In this document: positions 60,346 to 64,000 of the stretch, in pieces | Layout of the letters: every line of letters starts with the position of its first letter | How positions within the stretch are numbered: position 1 is the stretch's first letter | NCBI RefSeq assembly: GCF_017873095.1 | Contig: NZ_JAGGJU010000015.1 | Location: 1-64,000, forward strand | Reading direction: 5' to 3' | From: Heterorhizobium halophytocola | GTDB taxonomy: Bacteria; Pseudomonadota; Alphaproteobacteria; Rhizobiales; Rhizobiaceae | Length of the DNA: 64,000 nucleotides | Program-made: the position numbers and the translations under genes | Notes under the pieces: generated by a model | What the model saw: the letters and a program-made list of their open reading frames with translations, nothing else | The model's database searches: none | Told to the model about the DNA's origin: nothing

Positions 60346-60850
60346 GGCCCTTGCCTCGACCGGCTCGTGCGAGCGGGAGATCCAGGTGGCTGCTGCCAAA
60401 TACGGCATTCCCGAAGGCATCCTCTACTCCGTCGGCCTGACCGAGACGGGGCGCAAGGGCTCGCTGCAGCCCAACGCGGTCAACATCGAGGGCAAGGCCT
60501 ATTTCCCGCCTGACGAGGGGCAGGCGCTGGCGACGGTGGCCGCAGCAAGGCTGCGCGGCGCCAAGCTGATCGATATCGGCTGCATGCAGATCAACCAGTA
60601 TTACCACGGCGAGAATTTCACCTCGCTGGAGGCGATGTTCGACCCCCATCGCAATGTCGATTATGCCGCCCGGTTTCTCGTCCGGCTGCATCAGAGGCAC
60701 GATACCTGGACCATGGCGGTTGCCAGATATCACGCCGGCCCGAACAATGATCCGGCGCAGAAGCGCTATGTCTGTCGGGTGATCGCAAATCTCGTGGCCA
60801 CCGGCTATGGGAGCTGGACAACGAATGCCAGAAAATTTTGCGGTGAATAG
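60272..60850 (+). CDS. Lytic transglycosylase (SLT domain) of the flagellar cluster
   Basis: A 192-residue exported protein. A signal peptide (about 1-29, ending ALAST) is followed by an SLT domain: likely catalytic Glu58 in SVGLTETG, the GCMQINQYYHG segment and AVARYHAGPNN. It probably opens peptidoglycan for the rod or stator. It starts inside motD, 74 bases before the motD stop and in another frame, so translation is likely coupled. The SLT Glu-Ser pair is Glu-Thr here. Confidence 0.87.
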   Translation: MTAWRRLSVKVALVALAAGAVSTSEALASTGSCEREIQVAAAKYGIPEGILYSVGLTETGRKGSLQPNAVNIEGKAYFPPDEGQALATVAAARLRGAKLIDIGCMQINQYYHGENFTSLEAMFDPHRNVDYAARFLVRLHQRHDTWTMAVARYHAGPNNDPAQKRYVCRVIANLVATGYGSWTTNARKFCGE

Positions 60851-60935
60851 CAACTCCTGATTGTAGACAGAGATGCTAAAATAGCCCTTCGAATTGGGGC
60901 GTCATTGTGCGCCAAAAAAGGCAGTGCAAGGATTA

Positions 60936-60951
60936 GTTAACCATAAGTTAA
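60936..60951 (-). promoter_or_regulatory. CtrA-type box upstream of rem (distal)
   Basis: On the minus strand TTAA-CTTATGG-TTAAC matches TTAA-N7-TTAAC perfectly. It lies 179 bases before the rem start. Confidence 0.65.
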
Positions 60952-61022
60952 AATTGCCCTCAGAAAAATTGTGCCAATTTGCGCCGGTGACCACTAGATG
61001 TAGATCAAATCGCGCCACAAAG

Positions 61023-61038
61023 GTTAATCAACTATTAA
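61023..61038 (-). promoter_or_regulatory. CtrA-type box upstream of rem (proximal)
   Basis: On the minus strand TTAA-TAGTTGA-TTAAC is a second perfect match, 92 bases before the start. A single TTAAC half site follows at 61049-61053. Confidence 0.65.
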
Positions 61039-61129
61039 TAACTACCATTAACTTTCTCCCCTTGTTCCAGAATCGCTCGATTCGTACCCATTGGTCATCG
61101 AGGCACCACACTGATTCGGAGGCGGACGA

Positions 61130-61801
61130 ATGATCGTAGTGGTTGATGAGCGAGAGCTCGTGAAAGATGGGTATACTTCTCTTTTTGGACGTGAGGGCAT
61201 TCCCTCGACCGGGTTCGACCCGGCCGAATTCGGGGAATGGGTGAACACGGCAGCGGATACGGACATCGCTGCGGTGGAAGCTTTCCTCCTGGGGCAGGGT
61301 GAACAGACCCTGGAGCTGCCGCGGGCAATCCGCGACAGGACCCAGGCGCCAGTCATTGCCGTGAGTGACCAGCCTTCGCTGGAAAGCACTCTGGCACTGT
61401 TCGATTGCGGCGTCGACGATGTCGTGCGCAAACCCGTGCACCCGCGGGAAATCATGGCTCGGGCTGCGGCTATCCGCCGTCGCCTGAAGGCAATCTCCAA
61501 CTTCACCGAAATCGGGCCGATCCGTATCTTCTCGGACGGTCGCGATCCGGAAATCCAGAACGAGGTATTTCCCTTGCCGCGGCGTGAACGCCGCATCCTG
61601 GAATATTTGGTCCAGAACCGCGGGCGGCGCGTTTCCAAGACCCAGATCTTCAACGCGATCTACGGCCTGTTCGATGACGAGGTCGAGGAAAACGTGGTGG
61701 AAAGCCATATCAGCAAGCTGCGCAAGAAACTGCGCAAGAAGCTCGGTTTCGATCCGATCGATTCCAAGCGCTTCCTCGGCTACTGCATCGACTGGAGCTG
61801 A
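61130..61801 (+). CDS. rem: OmpR-family flagellar activator Rem (FtcR)
   Basis: A 223-residue transcription factor. The receiver (1-120) lacks the usual phosphoacceptor Asp: the corresponding residue is Glu50 in DIAAVEAFL. The C-terminal winged helix (about 130-223) contains LPRRERRILEYLVQNRGR and ENVVESHISKLRKKL. Length and sequence match Rem of S. meliloti, the activator of class II flagellar genes under VisNR, and FtcR of Brucella. GGAGGCGG precedes the ATG. A terminator follows. Confidence 0.93.
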   Translation: MIVVVDERELVKDGYTSLFGREGIPSTGFDPAEFGEWVNTAADTDIAAVEAFLLGQGEQTLELPRAIRDRTQAPVIAVSDQPSLESTLALFDCGVDDVVRKPVHPREIMARAAAIRRRLKAISNFTEIGPIRIFSDGRDPEIQNEVFPLPRRERRILEYLVQNRGRRVSKTQIFNAIYGLFDDEVEENVVESHISKLRKKLRKKLGFDPIDSKRFLGYCIDWS

Positions 61802-61827
61802 GCTTCGGCAGCAGCTGCGCGAACAGG

Positions 61828-61857
61828 GACTGGGGCTTCGGCCCCGGTCTTTTTTTT
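61828..61857 (+). terminator. Terminator after rem
   Basis: GACTGGGGC and GCCCCGGTC form a 9-bp stem (one T-G pair) with a TTCG loop, followed by TTTTTTTT. Confidence 0.93.
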
Positions 61858-61914
61858 GCCCGCGTGACAGGGCCATCCGCGCCCTGACGATTAAAAGTCT
61901 CTAATTCAGACAGC

Positions 61915-61938
61915 TTCACGCAAGGCTTACTTCCTAGT
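61915..61938 (+). promoter_or_regulatory. Flagellar promoter element upstream of flgE
   Basis: TTCACGCAAG, nine bases, CTAGT, ending 31 bases before the flgE start. It shares the CAAG-N9-CTAGT core exactly with the fliF copy. Confidence 0.67.
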
Positions 61939-61969
61939 CTCATTTCAACAAATCACACGAGGAAATATC

Positions 61970-63190
61970 ATGAGCCTCTACGGATCTATGCGTACTGCCG
62001 TGTCCGGCATGAATGGCCAGGCGAACATGCTCAGCACGGTCGCTGACAACATCGCGAACTCCAGCACCACCGGCTACAAGAAGGCCTCGGTGCAGTTCTC
62101 CTCCATGGTGCTCCCGAGCACGTCGGGTACCTACAATTCCGGCAGCATCGAGACCAAGGTGGCCTACGGCATCTCGCAGCAGGGTTCGCTTTCCTACACC
62201 TCGTCGGACACCGACCTTGCGATCAACGGCGACGGTTTCTTCATCGTCAACAACGGCGACGGCTCGAACTACCTGACCCGCGCCGGTTCCTTCACCATCC
62301 AGGACGACGGCACGCTGCAGAATGCCTCCGGCTACACGCTGATGGGCTACGAATATTCGTCGACCGAAGATCCGACGATCGTCGTCAACGGTTACGACGG
62401 CCTGAGCCCGATCGATCTGTCCGGTCTGGGCATCTCGGCGACCGCCTCGACCACCGGATCGCTGGTCAGCAACCTGCCGTCGACCGAGCCGGACGGCTTC
62501 AGCCAGTCGACCTCGCTGGTTGCCTATGACAGCCAGGGCAACAGCCGCCTGCTGACCTTCACCTATACCAAGACGGCCGACAACGAATGGTCGGTCGAAG
62601 CCAGCTATGACGACGAAGGCACGCCGGTCCAGGTGCTGGCGCCGACGACGCTGACCTTCGATGTCGACGGCACGCTGATCAGCCCCGATCCGGCCGAACT
62701 GGTCACCGACTCGATCGACTCGACCGTTCTCGACGGCGCGGAACTGCCGCAGCTGACGATCGATCTCGGCAACACCACGCAGCTCGCTTCCGACTTCGCG
62801 GTCACCACCGGCGAAGTCGACGGCAACGCGGCCTCGGCCGTCAGCGGTTACGACATCGACTCCGACGGTATCGTCTCGGTGATCTACGAGAACGGCGACG
62901 TCGTGCCGACCTATCGTATCGCCATGGCCAACGTGCAGAGCCCGAACAACCTGACGGTCGAATCGGGCAACCTCTACAGCCAGAGCAGCACCTCGGGCGT
63001 CGTGGTCCTCGGTTATGCCGGCTCCAGCGGCTTCGGCGAAATCATCTCCGGCGCGCTCGAGGACTCCACCGTCGATACCGCGACCGAACTGACCAACATG
63101 ATCGCCGCGCAGCGCAACTACACGGCAAACTCCAAGGTCTTCCAGACGGGGTCGGAACTTCTCGACACCCTGGTGAACCTGAAACGGTAA
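61970..63190 (+). CDS. flgE: Flagellar hook protein FlgE
   Basis: A 406-residue hook subunit. It has the N-terminal signature STVADNIANSSTTGYKKA, the hook core SYTSSDTDLAINGDGFFIV and YLTRAGSFTIQDDG, and the C-terminal TELTNMIAAQRNYTANSKVF. AGGAAAT precedes the ATG. The gap to flgK is 27 bases, so both are probably one transcript. Confidence 0.96.
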   Translation: MSLYGSMRTAVSGMNGQANMLSTVADNIANSSTTGYKKASVQFSSMVLPSTSGTYNSGSIETKVAYGISQQGSLSYTSSDTDLAINGDGFFIVNNGDGSNYLTRAGSFTIQDDGTLQNASGYTLMGYEYSSTEDPTIVVNGYDGLSPIDLSGLGISATASTTGSLVSNLPSTEPDGFSQSTSLVAYDSQGNSRLLTFTYTKTADNEWSVEASYDDEGTPVQVLAPTTLTFDVDGTLISPDPAELVTDSIDSTVLDGAELPQLTIDLGNTTQLASDFAVTTGEVDGNAASAVSGYDIDSDGIVSVIYENGDVVPTYRIAMANVQSPNNLTVESGNLYSQSSTSGVVVLGYAGSSGFGEIISGALEDSTVDTATELTNMIAAQRNYTANSKVFQTGSELLDTLVNLKR

Positions 63191-63217
63191 GTAATCTCTT
63201 ACGCTTAGGATGATCCT

Positions 63218-64000
63218 ATGACGCTTACGTCTGCCATGAATTCCGCGAAAAGCGTATTCTCCAACACGGGCGAGCAATCGCAGATCGTGTCGAAGAACAT
63301 CGCCAACGCCGGAAACACGAACTATGTTAAGCGTTATACGAATGTCGCAACGACCACGGACGGAGCGACCGTTGTTTCCATCGGTCGCTCCGAAGACCTG
63401 ATCCTGCAAAAGCAGCTTTTGACGACGACGTCCGACAGCGCTGGCCAGGATGCCCTGCTCGACGGCCTCGAACGCCTGAAATCGGTGCTCGGCGGCAATG
63501 ACTACGAGCTGTCGCCCTCGACCTACATGGCGCAGTTCTACAACGACCTGCAGGCCTATGCGGCAAAGCCCGGCGAACTGTCGCTGGCCCAGACCGCGAT
63601 CTCGTCCGCCCAGGACGTCGCCAATTCGCTGAACAAGGTCACGGGCTCCGTTCAGGATGTGCGCGAGCAGGCCGACCTCGACATTTCCAATGCGGTCACG
63701 AACCTCAATTCCCTGCTGGCCAACCTGCAGAAGGTCAACGACAAGATCGTTTCGCTGACGGCGACCGGTGGCGATCCGAACGACTATCTCGATCAGCGCG
63801 ACACCATTGTCAGCCAGATCTCGAGCATTATCGGCGTCACGGTACAGACCCGCGACAACAACGACATGGTGCTCTATACCTCGGACGGCACGACGCTGTT
63901 CGAAAGCATTCCGCGCAATGTCACCTTCCAGGCCAAGACCACCTATGACGGGGCGACCACCGGCAATTCTGTCTATATCGACGGGACCGCGGTCAAGTTC
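63218..64000 (+). CDS. flgK: Flagellar hook-associated protein FlgK, N-terminal part, cut by the window end
   Basis: The first 261 residues of the hook-filament junction protein. The N terminus (MTLTSAMNSAKSVFSNTGEQ) and VSKNIANAGNTNYVKR match FlgK, and the helical region with LSLAQTAISSAQDVANSLN and DQRDTIVSQISSIIGV follows. The frame is open to the last base. AGGATGATC precedes the ATG at 63218. Confidence 0.92.
   Translation, partial: MTLTSAMNSAKSVFSNTGEQSQIVSKNIANAGNTNYVKRYTNVATTTDGATVVSIGRSEDLILQKQLLTTTSDSAGQDALLDGLERLKSVLGGNDYELSPSTYMAQFYNDLQAYAAKPGELSLAQTAISSAQDVANSLNKVTGSVQDVREQADLDISNAVTNLNSLLANLQKVNDKIVSLTATGGDPNDYLDQRDTIVSQISSIIGVTVQTRDNNDMVLYTSDGTTLFESIPRNVTFQAKTTYDGATTGNSVYIDGTAVKF

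Noticed and set aside
1..64000. CRISPR array, prophage or rRNA operon
   Set aside because: No regularly spaced direct repeats, phage structural genes or rRNA sequence were seen on reading the window.

Overview
The window looks like chromosomal DNA of a member of the Rhizobiaceae (Rhizobium / Agrobacterium / Sinorhizobium relatives). The base composition is GC-rich. The diagnostic genes are VisN, VisR and Rem, the periplasmic motor proteins MotC and MotE, the hook-length protein MotD, the small chemotaxis proteins CheS and CheT, and four short tandem flagellins. All are typical of rhizobial complex flagella. Genus and species cannot be fixed from the sequence alone.

Left arm (1-9200). A possible insertion-sequence end and a basic helix-turn-helix gene lie next to tRNA-Thr and may be the edge of an integrated element. 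Then follows a housekeeping run on the plus strand: a small basic protein, murA, a DUF2948 protein, hisD, a UPF0262 protein, a low-molecular-weight phosphatase, infA, maf, yacG, a GH13 family 18 sugar phosphorylase, and tRNA-Phe.

Middle (9400-22250). A two-domain KaiC-like ATPase overlaps a hybrid histidine kinase, followed by a glyoxalase-fold protein and an AlkB-type dioxygenase. A hairpin separates these from a leftward xylose ABC transporter (xylF-xylH-xylG). The ROK repressor xylR is divergent from xylF, with a perfect palindrome between them. Next comes a translationally coupled pair encoding a di-heme oxidoreductase and an FG-GAP/UnbV protein.

Right arm (22250-64000). This is the flagellar and chemotaxis region. 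It runs: the che operon (icpA, cheS, cheY1, cheA, cheW, cheR, cheB, cheY2, cheD, cheT) and fliF; visN and visR; the leftward motA-fliM-fliN-fliG-flhB group plus one small gene; the DUF1217 gene-flgF-fliI operon; flgB-flgC-fliE-flgG-flgA-flgI-motE-flgH-fliL-fliP; flagellins flaA, flaB, flaD and flaC; a FliH-like gene with motB-motC-motD and a lytic transglycosylase; rem; flgE; and the start of flgK, cut by the window edge.

Reading the non-coding DNA suggests a regulatory scheme. Perfect CtrA-type boxes (TTAA-N7-TTAAC) precede rem and flaC. A 24-bp element, roughly TTCRCRCAAG-N9-CTAGT, sits before fliF, motA, the DUF1217-flgF operon, flgB, the FliH-like/motB operon and flgE, with a weaker copy before icpA. 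It is a good candidate for the Rem-dependent promoter. The four flagellin genes lack it and instead share a GCCGG...CCGG element close to their start codons. Most functions are family-level calls; the regulatory assignments are inference from sequence repetition.
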